Below are positions 1 to 9,394 of a stretch of 64,000 nucleotides of DNA, piece by piece (the first letter of the stretch is position 1; each line of letters starts with the position of its first letter). The notes under the pieces were generated by a model, which saw nothing but the letters and a program-made list of their open reading frames with translations, was not told the origin of the DNA and did no database searches. The position numbers were made by a program, and so were the translations under genes. This stretch comes from Chloroflexota bacterium (GTDB lineage Bacteria > Chloroflexota > Dehalococcoidia > Lucifugimonadales > GCA-002723415): NCBI GenBank assembly GCA_002721445.1, contig PBKN01000005.1, positions 157,689-221,688 on the forward strand, given 5' to 3'.

Positions 1-99
1 GATTCCTCTGCTTCAGCTTTAGGTTCTTCCGTTACAGCTTCTTTAGATTCCTCTGCTTCAGCTTTAGGTTCTTCCGCTACAGCTTCTTTAGATTCCTCT
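1..99 (-). repeat. In-frame 45-bp tandem repeat in the rplS tail
   Basis: Copies start at 1, 46 and 91 on the plus strand, each beginning gattcctctg; the third breaks off after about ten bases. The two complete copies differ by one base (gttaca versus gctaca), which changes one Thr/Ala residue. The period is a multiple of three, so copy number can change without breaking the frame. The array probably continues beyond the window. Confidence 0.9.
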
Positions 100-449
100 G
101 CAGATTTAAAATTCCTTAATTCCTTAATTCTAGCAGCTCTACCTGATAATTTTCTAATATAATACAACCTAGCTCTTCTAACGTCACCTCTTTTAATAAC
201 ACTAACAGATTCAATTATAGGTGAATAAAGAAGAAAAGTTTTTTCTACACCTATACTATGACTAATTCTTCGAACAGTAAAAGTAGATCCAGATCCTGTC
301 CCCTTCTTTCGAATTACAAGCCCTTCAAAAACCTGTATTCTTTCTCTATCACCCTCAATTACTTTCAAGCTAACCTTTACAGTGTCACCTGAACGAAAAT
401 CTTCAACTTTTGTATTCAAATCTAATTGAACATATTCATGCGCTTCCAT
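1..449 (-). CDS. rplS: 50S ribosomal protein L19, 3' end cut by the window edge, with acidic repeat tail
   Basis: The minus-strand frame opens with ATG at 449 ([10 protein letters not shown]) and stays open to base 1, so the C-terminus is missing. The first 115 or so residues are a normal L19: the [13 protein letters not shown] stretch, the [15 protein letters not shown] core and the ending [10 protein letters not shown]19 lies at the interface of the 30S and 50S subunits. Most bacterial L19 proteins stop at this point. Here the frame continues into an acidic, Ala/Glu/Lys-rich tail built of 15-residue units (EESKEAV-EEPKAEA), with two full units and the start of a third visible before the edge. 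The identification of the core is secure; the length and role of the tail are not known. The gene diverges from the HU gene across a 281-base gap. Confidence 0.93.
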   Translation of the reverse strand, partial: MEAHEYVQLDLNTKVEDFRSGDTVKVSLKVIEGDRERIQVFEGLVIRKKGTGSGSTFTVRRISHSIGVEKTFLLYSPIIESVSVIKRGDVRRARLYYIRKLSGRAARIKELRNFKSAEESKEAVAEEPKAEAEESKEAVTEEPKAEAEE

Positions 450-637
450 TTTAAAATTCCCCAAAGCTATATTTTATACAAATTATAAATCAAGAATCTT
501 TATATTTTATAACTTATAGAACCTATGTGCAAGCAAAATTAATGCATTCATATATTTAAAATAGAGTTATTGTTTGTAGTTAGTATAAAAATCATACTTT
601 TTCTTAACAATTTCAATAATTTACAAGCTATTTTGGG

Positions 638-667
638 TTGACACTGGCATGCATTTTAGATTAATTT
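638..667 (+). promoter_or_regulatory. Probable promoter of the HU gene
   Basis: A perfect TTGACA lies at 638-643. About 17-18 bases downstream is an AT-rich stretch (TTAATT/TAATTT, 661-667) that matches the -10 box only weakly. The HU start is about 65 bases further on. The -35 element is convincing; the exact -10 is uncertain. Confidence 0.4.
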
Positions 668-730
668 AAGGGTTGATGTTCAAGAATATTATGATATTCA
701 AATAATCCAAACTCATAGGAGGTCTTATCC

Positions 731-1021
731 GTGATTAATCTTCGAAAAAATGACATGTCAGCTAGGGTTGCTGCAAAGCTTGGAGTATCTAGAACCCAAG
801 GCGATGAAGCTCTTAATGCTGTATTAGATACCATACAGGAAGCACTAGCAAATGGCGACCGTGTAGTTTTAACCGGATTTGGATCATTTGAAATAAGAAA
901 TGTAAAAGCCAGAAAAGTTCGTCCGATAAGAGGAGGGAAAGCGGGTTCACTTCTCACTGTTCCAGAGCATAAAAGAGTTGGCTTTAAAGCAGGGGCTGAA
1001 TTAAGTAAAGCAGCTAATTAA
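731..1021 (+). CDS. hup: HU-family DNA-binding protein
   Basis: This is a small nucleoid protein of the HU/IHF family, which bends DNA as a dimer. The 96 residues fit the usual 90-100. Family marks are the ALNAVLDTIQEAL helix, GDRVVLTGFGSFEIR at the start of the beta arm, and the C-terminal VGFKAGAELSKAAN. The arm carries ARKVRPIRGGKAGSL where typical HU has RNPQTG-type sequence, so its DNA-contacting tip is atypical. The start is GTG at 731, chosen because an AGGAGG box ends about eight bases upstream. An internal ATG (MSARVAAKLG) would give the more usual N-terminus but has no ribosome-binding site. The tRNA gene follows 24 bases after the stop. Confidence 0.93.
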   Translation: MINLRKNDMSARVAAKLGVSRTQGDEALNAVLDTIQEALANGDRVVLTGFGSFEIRNVKARKVRPIRGGKAGSLLTVPEHKRVGFKAGAELSKAAN

Positions 1022-1045
1022 TCTCTGTTGCAATTATACTTGATA

Positions 1046-1120
<75 letters not shown>

Positions 1121-1167
1121 AACAAAATACCACCTTTACCATTGCTATAATTTAAAGAAAATAAATT

Positions 1168-3624
1168 ATGAAAGATAAAGCAAGAATAGTAATAATAGGT
1201 GCAGGTATTGTCGGATGCAGTACGGCTTACCACCTAGCCCTTCTTGGTTGGTCTGATATTGTAGTAATAGAACAAGGTCCAATATTCGAAACAGGAGGAT
1301 CTACTTCTCATGCTCCAGGTCTAGTTTTCCAAACAAACCCCTCGAAGACTATGTCTTTATTATCTCAGGAAACAGTGAAACTATATTCAAATCTTGAGCT
1401 AAATGGGAACCCATGCTTTTACCCTGTTGGCAGCATGGAAATTGCTACTACGCCTGAAAGACTTGAAGAGCTTAAAAGGCGAATAGGGGTAGGTATTTCA
1501 TATGGCTTAGATTCTACAATGATTAGCCCTAAAGAATGTCTTGAATATAATCCTTTGCTCTCTGAGAAAATTCTTGGTGCAATGTTTGTTAAAAATGACG
1601 GAATAGCTAAAGCTGTTCGCGCTGCTGAATCAATGTCTAATTCTAAAGCAGTAAAAAATTCTGTAGAATTTTATCCACATACGAAAGTTACGAATATACA
1701 TACAGTTAATGGAAAAATTAATTCAATAGAAACTGACAAAGGTTCAATAAAAACTGATATAGTACTTTCAACTGCTGGTATTTGGGGTCCAAAAATAGGT
1801 CAAATGGTTAATATCAATATTCCTCAAAAAGCTTTTGAGCATTGTTATGCAAAAACTATTCCTATCAAAGAATTGGAAAATCATACTAAAGAAGTTACAC
1901 ACCCTGTTCTAAGGCACCAAGATAAAGCAATGTACTTTAGGCAAGAAAAAGATGTTTATGGTATTGGTTCGTACAATCACGCTGCTCTTCCAGTTCTAGC
2001 AAATGATCTCCTTGATCATAAAGTAGCAGATATAAGTCCATCTATAAAATCATTTACGCCAGAACATTTTGAATTAGGAATGATAGATGCAGGAAATTTG
2101 ATTCCAACTTTAAAAAATATTGATTTAACCTATAAAATAAACGGTATATTTTCATTTACTATCGATGGATTTCCTATATTAGGCGAGTGGCCTCAAGTAA
2201 AAGGATTTTGGTCAGCTGAAGCTGTATGGATTACACATGCAGGTGGAGTTGGTAAAATAATGGCTCAGTGGTTAGCGTATGGAGACCCTGGAATAGATAC
2301 TCATGAAATGGATGTTTCTCGATTTCATCCCCATAATATGGACAAAAATTATATTGATATTAGAGCATCACAAAATTATGTTGAAGTTTATGATATTATT
2401 CACCCTCTTCAGCAAAGTGAAGCTCCACGCAACCTAAAGTTAAGCCCATTCCATAAAAGCCAGCAAAAATTAAAAGCCAATTTTGTCGAATCTGCAGGAT
2501 GGGAAAGGCCTAACTGGTTTGATTCAAACAAAAAACTATTAAAGAAATTTAACACATCAAATTTTTTAAGAAGGGGTTGGGAAAATAAAGAATGGTCTCC
2601 TGTTGCAATTGTTGAACATCTACAGACAAGATCAAACGGTGGGTTATTTGACCTTACTCCATTTACAAAAATTGAAGTCCAAGGCAAGGGTTCTTTAGAA
2701 TTTTTGAATTACATTATTTCTAATGAGTTAGATAAACCTGTAGGCAAAGTAATATATACAAGTTTATTGACCCAAAATGGTGGAGTTAAATGTGACCTAA
2801 CAATAACTAGATTGGAAAAAGAAAAATTTTTAGTTATATCGGGAGGAGCAATGGGGCTACATGATTTATATTGGATTAAAAGTAAATTACCAACTAACTC
2901 TGATATAGAAATAAACAATATTTCTAATTCTATGACAGCTATTGGTGTTTGGGGGCCAAAATCGAGAGATTTGTTACAAAAAATATCAGGATTTGACTTA
3001 TCAAGCTCTTCTTTCCCATATATGAGTTCTAAAAAAATACTAATTAATAAAATTGAATGTTTAGCATTACGTATATCTTATGTAGGAGAACTTGGTTGGG
3101 AAATATATGCACCAACCGCAAAAGGTCATGACTTATGGGATAGTATCTATAATCAAAGTGAAAAATTTGGCATTATTCCAGTTGGTTTAGCTGCATTTGA
3201 ATCATTGAGAATCGAAAAAGGATATCGACTTTGGGGAAATGAATTGAGCACTGAATACAATCCTTACGAGTCAGGTATTGGCTTTGCTGTCAAATTGGAT
3301 AAAAAGGACTTCATCGGTAAACAAGCATTAATAGAACATAACCGAATCGGATTAAAGAAAGTTTTAGCTTGTATAACATTAGACAAACAAGGTGCGGTAG
3401 TAATGGGGAAAGAACCAATAATTTTTGAAAATAAATGTATTGGATTTGTTACTAGCTCATCTTATGGATATTCAGTTGATAAAGGAATAGTTTATGGTTA
3501 TATACCTGTTGAATATGCTTATGAAGGAAGCAAAGTAAATATTTTGTATTTTGGTAAACATTATAAAGGTACTGTTTCCAAAGAGCCTCTCTTTGATCCA
3601 AAAAACTTAAGATTAAAAACCTGA
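1168..3624 (+). CDS. FAD-dependent sarcosine/dimethylglycine dehydrogenase-like protein with GcvT domain
   Basis: An 818-residue flavoprotein that would oxidatively demethylate an N-methylated amine such as dimethylglycine or sarcosine and pass the one-carbon unit to tetrahydrofolate. Domains in order: DAO fold with GAGIVG at residues 11-16 and Glu35 closing the Rossmann motif; the middle oxidoreductase domain to about 430; GcvT folate-binding domain from about 470 (FDLTPFTKIEV); and GcvT C-terminal barrel after about 720. GGSTSHAPG (43-51) matches the segment that holds the His used for covalent FAD attachment in dimethylglycine dehydrogenases; His48 is present. The length equals that of the family. 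The substrate cannot be assigned from sequence alone. It lies 47 bases after the tRNA with no strong ribosome-binding site, and 28 bases ahead of the acyltransferase gene. Confidence 0.85.
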   Translation: MKDKARIVIIGAGIVGCSTAYHLALLGWSDIVVIEQGPIFETGGSTSHAPGLVFQTNPSKTMSLLSQETVKLYSNLELNGNPCFYPVGSMEIATTPERLEELKRRIGVGISYGLDSTMISPKECLEYNPLLSEKILGAMFVKNDGIAKAVRAAESMSNSKAVKNSVEFYPHTKVTNIHTVNGKINSIETDKGSIKTDIVLSTAGIWGPKIGQMVNINIPQKAFEHCYAKTIPIKELENHTKEVTHPVLRHQDKAMYFRQEKDVYGIGSYNHAALPVLANDLLDHKVADISPSIKSFTPEHFELGMIDAGNLIPTLKNIDLTYKINGIFSFTIDGFPILGEWPQVKGFWSAEAVWITHAGGVGKIMAQWLAYGDPGIDTHEMDVSRFHPHNMDKNYIDIRASQNYVEVYDIIHPLQQSEAPRNLKLSPFHKSQQKLKANFVESAGWERPNWFDSNKKLLKKFNTSNFLRRGWENKEWSPVAIVEHLQTRSNGGLFDLTPFTKIEVQGKGSLEFLNYIISNELDKPVGKVIYTSLLTQNGGVKCDLTITRLEKEKFLVISGGAMGLHDLYWIKSKLPTNSDIEINNISNSMTAIGVWGPKSRDLLQKISGFDLSSSSFPYMSSKKILINKIECLALRISYVGELGWEIYAPTAKGHDLWDSIYNQSEKFGIIPVGLAAFESLRIEKGYRLWGNELSTEYNPYESGIGFAVKLDKKDFIGKQALIEHNRIGLKKVLACITLDKQGAVVMGKEPIIFENKCIGFVTSSSYGYSVDKGIVYGYIPVEYAYEGSKVNILYFGKHYKGTVSKEPLFDPKNLRLKT

Positions 3625-3652
3625 GGAATATTCAACTGAAAAAGGCAACCTT

Positions 3653-4738
3653 ATGCGTAGATATGATGTAGATTCAATCAGAATAATTGCTCTTATATTA
3701 TTAATTTTCTACCATATATCTATTAGTTTCCAAACATGGGCTTTAGAAATATCTTTTATAAAAAATAAAGACAGTCTGGAGCTTTTGTGGCTTTTTATGA
3801 TGCTAATAAATATTTGGCGAATTCCTATTTTATTTATCGTGTCAGGAATGGGAGTTTACTTTGCTATGGAGCGAAGAAATTGGAAAGAACTATTGGATGA
3901 TAGAACATTAAGAATAATAACCCCATTAATATTTGGTTCAATTTTTATATTTCCAATTTGTCCTATAATATTTAATTTATATTATAAAAAACCTATATTC
4001 TATTTCCCTTTTCCAGGGCACCTTTGGTTTTTAATAAATATATATTTCTACGTATTAATCTTTCTTCCAGTTTTTAATTATTTAAAAAATAATCCTAACA
4101 ACCTTGTCTCGAATTTTTTAATATTTATTACAAAATTTCCTTTAGGAATAATATTTATATTAGGCTTACCTATGGTAATAGGTACAATTCTAATTAACCC
4201 TAAAGATTTCCCAGCATTTGCTTTTACAACTCATGGATTTATTATAGGATTTATATGTTTTTTTAATGGGTTTCTATTAATCTCTATTAAAAAATATTTC
4301 TGGGATTCCATAACAAAAATAAGATTTCAAACTCTATTTATTGCAATAACTCTTTACATAATAAGATTAACTAATCTAATAAATATTGAATCTCAAAATG
4401 AACCTCTTATATCATCTATATTAATTATTAATATCCTAACTGCTTTTGAAGCAACAAACTGGATATTATCAATATTAGGTTTTTCAGCTATATACTTAAA
4501 TAAACCTTCAAAACTCTTAACCTATCTTAGTTCATCTGTTTATACAGTTTATATTGTCCATATGCCAATACAATTTTTATTTTCAACTTTGATATTTCCT
4601 TTAAATATCAATACATCATTAAAATTAATCTTACTTTTACTTGCTACTTATTCAATGAGTTTTTTAATTTTCGAAATTATAAAGAATATTAAATATTTAA
4701 GAGTTTTATTTGGAATGAAAAACAAAACTTTAAAATGA
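3653..4738 (+). CDS. Acyltransferase 3 family integral membrane protein
   Basis: A 361-residue protein that is almost entirely membrane segments, about ten in all. It opens with MRRYDVDSIRIIALILLIFYHISI, split here into YDVDSIRIIAL followed by the FYH motif whose His is the expected catalytic residue of acyltransferase-3/OpgC-type enzymes. These move acyl groups to sugars or lipids at the cytoplasmic membrane. Near the C-terminus is VYIVHMPIQF, the usual final helix of the family. The substrate is unknown. The gene starts 28 bases after the flavoprotein, with AAAAGG about seven bases before the ATG, so the two may be cotranscribed. Confidence 0.8.
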   Translation: MRRYDVDSIRIIALILLIFYHISISFQTWALEISFIKNKDSLELLWLFMMLINIWRIPILFIVSGMGVYFAMERRNWKELLDDRTLRIITPLIFGSIFIFPICPIIFNLYYKKPIFYFPFPGHLWFLINIYFYVLIFLPVFNYLKNNPNNLVSNFLIFITKFPLGIIFILGLPMVIGTILINPKDFPAFAFTTHGFIIGFICFFNGFLLISIKKYFWDSITKIRFQTLFIAITLYIIRLTNLINIESQNEPLISSILIINILTAFEATNWILSILGFSAIYLNKPSKLLTYLSSSVYTVYIVHMPIQFLFSTLIFPLNINTSLKLILLLLATYSMSFLIFEIIKNIKYLRVLFGMKNKTLK

Positions 4739-4828
4739 GTTTACTAATAAATAATAGACTTATAAAATACTTCACAACATAGTTATGGTAGATTAACTTA
4801 AAAGTTATTTATAAAAATAGGGGTAAAT

Positions 4829-5572
4829 ATGCGATTAATAATAATAGGATGTGAATACTCTGGCACTACTACATTATCCTTTGAATTAGCCAAATGGGGA
4901 AAAGAGAATTTTATTGATAAAAAAAAAGAAACCCCCGGTAATCAATGGAATTTGAATGCATTCCATGATCACTGGAAAATTCCACATTTGAACAATTTTG
5001 TTGTTCCTAACAACGTAGACGAAGAAAAATCTATAATATCTGAATTTCCTGATTCTGCAAGAGGTGACTGGTCCCGTACAGGCCTTACAGAAGAAGAACA
5101 AAATATGGTACTAGAACTTTCACCAAGACTAAAAGAAATGTTCCAACGTTATCATTTAGAATATCATCTGCAAAAAGCTTTTTATAAAAATAAACACCAT
5201 ATAATGGTTGGAGCGCATATTGAAGAAGGGATTTATGCGCCTTTATATTTTGAATACGGAGGCCCTGGGCAATATGCAGATCGAAATATTACTATGCGTA
5301 ATTATGAAAAACAAATCCTAGAAATGGCTCCTGATACAATACTAATTTTAGTAAAAGCAACTCCAGAAATAATCAAAAAAAGAATGATTGAATTTCCTCA
5401 TAATAAATCTTTATTAAAAGAACAAGATATAGAATATGTTCTAAATCGTTTTGAAGAAGAATATAAAAAATCCTTAATAAAGCATAAAATATGTATTAAT
5501 ACTACTACTAATTCTATTCAAGAATCCTTCGTAGAATTGATAAACAAAGTAAGCTCTTATATATCCTTATAA
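4829..5572 (+). CDS. P-loop kinase-like NTPase of unknown substrate
   Basis: 247 residues with a Walker A-like loop at the very N-terminus (GCEYSGTTTL, residues 7-16), typical of small-molecule kinases with two Thr after the Gly. The rest contains a His/Trp-rich segment (FHDHWKIPHL), a YHLEYHLQKAFY helix, MVGAHIEEGIYAPLYF, and a Rossmann-like strand DTILILVKATPEIIKKRM that resembles the lid region of nucleoside or shikimate kinases. I do not recognise the family and give no substrate. A good AGGGG box precedes the ATG. It is separated from the acyltransferase by 90 bases and its stop overlaps the purL stop by six bases, tail to tail. Confidence 0.6.
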   Translation: MRLIIIGCEYSGTTTLSFELAKWGKENFIDKKKETPGNQWNLNAFHDHWKIPHLNNFVVPNNVDEEKSIISEFPDSARGDWSRTGLTEEEQNMVLELSPRLKEMFQRYHLEYHLQKAFYKNKHHIMVGAHIEEGIYAPLYFEYGGPGQYADRNITMRNYEKQILEMAPDTILILVKATPEIIKKRMIEFPHNKSLLKEQDIEYVLNRFEEEYKKSLIKHKICINTTTNSIQESFVELINKVSSYISL

Positions 5573-7750
5573 AGCTTGATCCCAAACTGATCTTAATTGC
5601 TTAATTGGAATATTAATCAAATTATTAATTTCAAAAGAGTTACCACCAGTATGGCCAAGAGCAATCCATTTAATTTCATCAGCTGAACAAACTGAGGTGA
5701 ATTCTTTTAATTTATTTGGTTTTACTGAAACTACTATTCTAGATTGTAATTCTCCAAATAATATTTCATCCCATCTTCCTGAAAATTCAAAATCACCAAT
5801 AAATCCAATTTTTGAAAGTATTGAACTCTCAGCTAAAGCAATAGCCAATCCTCCTTCAGAACAATCATGTGCTGAATTAATGATTTCTTTATCAATAAGT
5901 TTTCTACATATAGATTGAATTTTTACTTCAAGATCTAAATCAATTTTAGGTTTTCCAGCTATTAATCCATGTATATTCGCCATATATTCGCTACCTGCAA
6001 ATCCTCCAGGCAATAATTCATCAAATCCCAACAATATAACCTGATCTCCTTCTTCTATAAACTGACTAGTAACATATTTTTTAGAATCTTCTAAAATACC
6101 AAGAGCTCCTAATACAGGAGTAGGATAAATATTTTCTCCATAAGATTCATTATATAAACTAACATTACCGCTAATTACAGGAGCAGAAAAAGCATTACTA
6201 GCATAAGAAATACCTTTAATACATTGTTCAAGCTGATAATATATTTCAGGATTCTCAGGATTACCAAAATTCAAACAATCAGTTAATGCTAAAGGTTTAG
6301 CACCTGTTACAGATAAGTTACGACAAGCTTCTGCGACAGCAATAATTCCGCCCACATAAGGATCTAAATATACGTACCTAGAATTGCAATCAGTTGCTAA
6401 AGCTATTGACTTACTACTTCCTTTTATCCTCAATAATGCTGAATCACTTCCAGGAGATACAACTGTATTAGTTTGAACTTGGTGATCATACTGCCTATAT
6501 ATTGACTCTCTACTAATTATATTTGGACTAGACAAAAGTTTTAATAAAATCTCTTGTGGTGAATCAGGTATTAGAATATCTGAAAAATCAAAAGCTTGTA
6601 AACTATCTAATACCACTGGCTTTTCCCCTTTTAATTTATAAGTTGGAGAATCCGCAAGTATATTAATCGGAGCTTCACATTGAATTATTCCTTTATCAAA
6701 TATTCTAGCTAAGCCATCTCCAGTAACCTTTCCAATAACTGAAGACTGTAAATCCCATTTATCAAATATTTCTTTAACTAAATTTTCTGTCCCTGGTTTA
6801 ACAATAATTAACATTCTCTCTTGTGACTCAGACAACATAACATCGTATGCATCCATTCCTTCCTCTCGTTTTGGAATATTTGAAATGTCTATCTCAAAAC
6901 CAGAACCTGCTTTAGCTGCAGATTCAACAATCGCACTTGTTAATCCAGCTGCACCTAAATCCTGTATACCTACTAAAAATTCTTTATTTGAAACTTCCAT
7001 ACAAGCTTCTATTAATACCTTTTCTAAAAAAGGATTACCTACTTGAACTGTAGGCCTTAAATCTTGTTCGTCGTCAAAACTTTGCGAAGCTAAACCAGAG
7101 GCACCATGAATACCATCTTTTCCTGTATCTGCACCAACTAATATCAATACATTTCCTTCATTTCCAGTCGTAGCACGAATTAAATTATCTGTATTTACTA
7201 TTCCCACACACATAGCATTTACTAAAGGATTACCTGAATAACATTTCTCAAAAAAAACTTCCCCTCCTACATTTGGTATACCTATACAATTACCATATGA
7301 TGAAATTCCTGATACTACTTCTTCAAAAAGGTATCTGTTTCTAGAATCAGATAGAGGGCCAAATCTAAGTGAGTTTAGTAAAGCTATCGGTCGAGCACCC
7401 ATAGCAAATATATCTCTAACTATCCCTCCAACTCCTGTAGCAGCTCCCTCAAACGGTTCAATTGCAGATGGATGGTTATGTGATTCTATTTTCATTACAA
7501 TGCCTAATCCATTACCAATTTCTACTACTCCTGCATTTTCCTTACCAGGTTCAATTAATAAATTATTACTACCTGTTTTAAATAAATCTAACAAAGGCTT
7601 TGAGTGTTTATATCCACAATGTTCACTCCATAATGAACCGAACATTCCTAATTCAAGTCGATTAGGGTGGCGCCCCAATCGTTTGACAATTAAACTGTAT
7701 TCATCTTCAGAAAGAGCTAATTCATTTAATATTTCTTTTGATACATTCAT
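5567..7750 (-). CDS. purL: Phosphoribosylformylglycinamidine synthase, large subunit PurL
   Basis: PurL makes formylglycinamidine ribonucleotide from FGAR, ATP and ammonia in step four of purine synthesis. The 727 residues match the small-type PurL that works with separate PurQ and PurS. Hallmarks are GRHPNRLELGMF and LWSEHCGYKHSK near the N-terminus, the KIESHNHPSAIEPFEGAATG nucleotide-site segment, GGEVFFE, and in the second half TDCLNFGNPE and SGNVSLYNE. It is the last gene of a minus-strand run that starts at gltX and includes purQ. The start ATG at 7750 lies 14 bases after the upstream transporter half-gene. Confidence 0.95.
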   Translation of the reverse strand: MNVSKEILNELALSEDEYSLIVKRLGRHPNRLELGMFGSLWSEHCGYKHSKPLLDLFKTGSNNLLIEPGKENAGVVEIGNGLGIVMKIESHNHPSAIEPFEGAATGVGGIVRDIFAMGARPIALLNSLRFGPLSDSRNRYLFEEVVSGISSYGNCIGIPNVGGEVFFEKCYSGNPLVNAMCVGIVNTDNLIRATTGNEGNVLILVGADTGKDGIHGASGLASQSFDDEQDLRPTVQVGNPFLEKVLIEACMEVSNKEFLVGIQDLGAAGLTSAIVESAAKAGSGFEIDISNIPKREEGMDAYDVMLSESQERMLIIVKPGTENLVKEIFDKWDLQSSVIGKVTGDGLARIFDKGIIQCEAPINILADSPTYKLKGEKPVVLDSLQAFDFSDILIPDSPQEILLKLLSSPNIISRESIYRQYDHQVQTNTVVSPGSDSALLRIKGSSKSIALATDCNSRYVYLDPYVGGIIAVAEACRNLSVTGAKPLALTDCLNFGNPENPEIYYQLEQCIKGISYASNAFSAPVISGNVSLYNESYGENIYPTPVLGALGILEDSKKYVTSQFIEEGDQVILLGFDELLPGGFAGSEYMANIHGLIAGKPKIDLDLEVKIQSICRKLIDKEIINSAHDCSEGGLAIALAESSILSKIGFIGDFEFSGRWDEILFGELQSRIVVSVKPNKLKEFTSVCSADEIKWIALGHTGGNSFEINNLINIPIKQLRSVWDQAL

Positions 7751-7764
7751 AATAAATCCACTAA

Positions 7765-8220
7765 TTAATTATTAATACTAGCTATAATTACCACACCTAA
7801 AACAACAAATAATGATCCTACCACAACTCGAAAAGTTAATCTTTCTACTTTTTTTAAGAATACATAAGTTAACGATAAAGATACCAGAGGAAAAGTAGCT
7901 GAAATCGGAGCAACTATTACAATAGGACCATTATTTAAAGCTATAAACCAAAAAGTCACACCCCAGGCACCTGAGATTCCAGCTACTATTGCCCATAAAA
8001 AAGCCCTAAGCGTTATAACTTGAATATCTTTAAATATATCTTTAAAAAATAAAACTCCCAATATTACCATACCAATAATTATAGAAAATGCACTTGCTAC
8101 TACAGGAGGGAAATAATCACTAACTATTTTTTGAGCAACTAAAGTAACAATTCCATAACTAATGGCAGAACCAAATGCAGCTATATATCCTAAAATAATA
8201 TTTCTATCTAATAGTTTCAT
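7765..8220 (-). CDS. EamA/DMT-family half-transporter, second half
   Basis: 151 residues forming one EamA domain with about five hydrophobic helices: GYIAAFGSAISYGIVTLV, an internal WAIVAGISGAWGVTFWFIAL, and the final VVVGSLFVVLGVVIIAS. Full-length drug/metabolite transporters have two such domains in one chain of roughly 300 residues. Here the domains sit in two genes, 140 plus 151 residues, overlapping by ATGA at 8217-8220. The pair probably acts as a heterodimer in the membrane. Its place between purQ and purL suggests, but does not show, a link to purines. No strong ribosome-binding site of its own is visible, so translation is probably coupled to the upstream half. Confidence 0.8.
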   Translation of the reverse strand: MKLLDRNIILGYIAAFGSAISYGIVTLVAQKIVSDYFPPVVASAFSIIIGMVILGVLFFKDIFKDIQVITLRAFLWAIVAGISGAWGVTFWFIALNNGPIVIVAPISATFPLVSLSLTYVFLKKVERLTFRVVVGSLFVVLGVVIIASINN

Positions 8221-8639
8221 TTTTTAGAAATCACCAATAAAAGTCCAAAAATAATCATTAATGTACCTAATAACATTGGCCAAGTAATAATTTCACTACC
8301 AATAGTAATTGCTAAAATAGTTGCAAATAATGGAGCTGTACCAATTATTGTAGTTGCCCTAGCCACACCCAATAAATTCACACTAGTATAATTTAAATAA
8401 CGACCACCTAAAAAATTCAAGAGTGCTGATAAAACTAACCAACCAAACACAATTTTATTAGAAATAACTAATTCATCCGAATAAAAAATTATTGAAATAG
8501 TAATTAATATCAATGACCCAGCAACAAGAGACAAAAAAGTACCCGTAGTAGATTTCATAGATTTAAGAGCCAATTTAATAAATACGGCACTAGCTCCAAA
8601 ACCTATGGAAGCTAATAATGCCAAAACAACTACTATCAA
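8217..8639 (-). CDS. EamA/DMT-family half-transporter, first half
   Basis: 140 residues forming a single EamA domain: ASIGFGASAVFIKLAL in the first helix, SALLNFLGGRYLNYTSV in the third and fourth, and LLGTLMIIFGLLLVI at the end. The start is TTG at 8639 with AGGA a few bases upstream. The last codons are TCT-AAA-AAA-TGA, and the next gene begins with the ATG that shares the last A. A -1 slip on the six-A run would join the two frames into one 290-residue protein of standard DMT size. It follows purQ by 26 bases. Confidence 0.8.
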   Translation of the reverse strand: MIVVVLALLASIGFGASAVFIKLALKSMKSTTGTFLSLVAGSLILITISIIFYSDELVISNKIVFGWLVLSALLNFLGGRYLNYTSVNLLGVARATTIIGTAPLFATILAITIGSEIITWPMLLGTLMIIFGLLLVISKK

Positions 8640-8665
8640 AAAATCCTGTCTTCCTGTCTTTTTTA

Positions 8666-9367
8666 TTAAGTTAAACGTGTAGATATAGAATGGATTATTG
8701 AATTAAATATTATAGATCCATCAGTACCACCTATTTCATCTTCACAGCAACGTTCTGGATGAGGCATCATTCCTAAAACATTACCTTCTGAATTCATAAT
8801 TCCGGCTATATTTAATAAAGATCCATTAGGATTTGATTTTTGTGTTATTTTCCCATTTTCTTCAGAATACCTAAATAAAATTTGTCCAGAATTTTCTAAT
8901 GAATATAAAGTTTCTTCATCTGCAAAATAATTACCTTGTCCATGAGATATTGGTATTTGTAAAACTTGATCGGGAGAAGACAAATTAGTAAACACGCTAG
9001 TATTATTTTCTACTTTAAGGTTTACAGTTTGACATCTAAATTCAAGAATATCATTTCTCATCAATACCCCTGGAAGTAAGCCTGCTTCACAAAGAATTTG
9101 AAATCCATTACAAATCCCTATAACTAAACGTCCTTCATCAACAAAATTCTTCATAGACTGCATTATAGGAGAAAATCGAGCCATAGCCCCACATCTTAAA
9201 TAATCTCCATATGAAAAACCTCCAGGAATTATTATACAATCATATGAAGACAAATCAGTTTCTTTGTGCCAAACATATTCAACATCTTGATGGAAAACAT
9301 TTTTTATAACATGAAAACAGTCCGTATCACTCCATGTGCCAGGAAATACTGCTACTCCAAATTTCAT
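8666..9367 (-). CDS. purQ: Phosphoribosylformylglycinamidine synthase, glutaminase subunit PurQ
   Basis: A class I glutamine amidotransferase that supplies ammonia to PurL. The catalytic triad is visible: Cys86 in GICNGFQIL, and His203 and Glu205 in PHPER. Other family marks are [10 protein letters not shown] near the N-terminus, [14 protein letters not shown] and SHGQGNYFA. The 233 residues are normal. GGGGA precedes the ATG at 9367. It lies 27 bases downstream of the YqeY-like gene and upstream of the split transporter and purL. No purS frame occurs in the gaps between these genes. Confidence 0.95.
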   Translation of the reverse strand: MKFGVAVFPGTWSDTDCFHVIKNVFHQDVEYVWHKETDLSSYDCIIIPGGFSYGDYLRCGAMARFSPIMQSMKNFVDEGRLVIGICNGFQILCEAGLLPGVLMRNDILEFRCQTVNLKVENNTSVFTNLSSPDQVLQIPISHGQGNYFADEETLYSLENSGQILFRYSEENGKITQKSNPNGSLLNIAGIMNSEGNVLGMMPHPERCCEDEIGGTDGSIIFNSIIHSISTRLT

Positions 9368-9394
9368 AATTTCCCCAATATGCCTAATAATTTA

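Noticed and set aside
1-99. CRISPR or intergenic repeat
   Set aside because: The repeats are adjacent without spacers and in frame with rplS.
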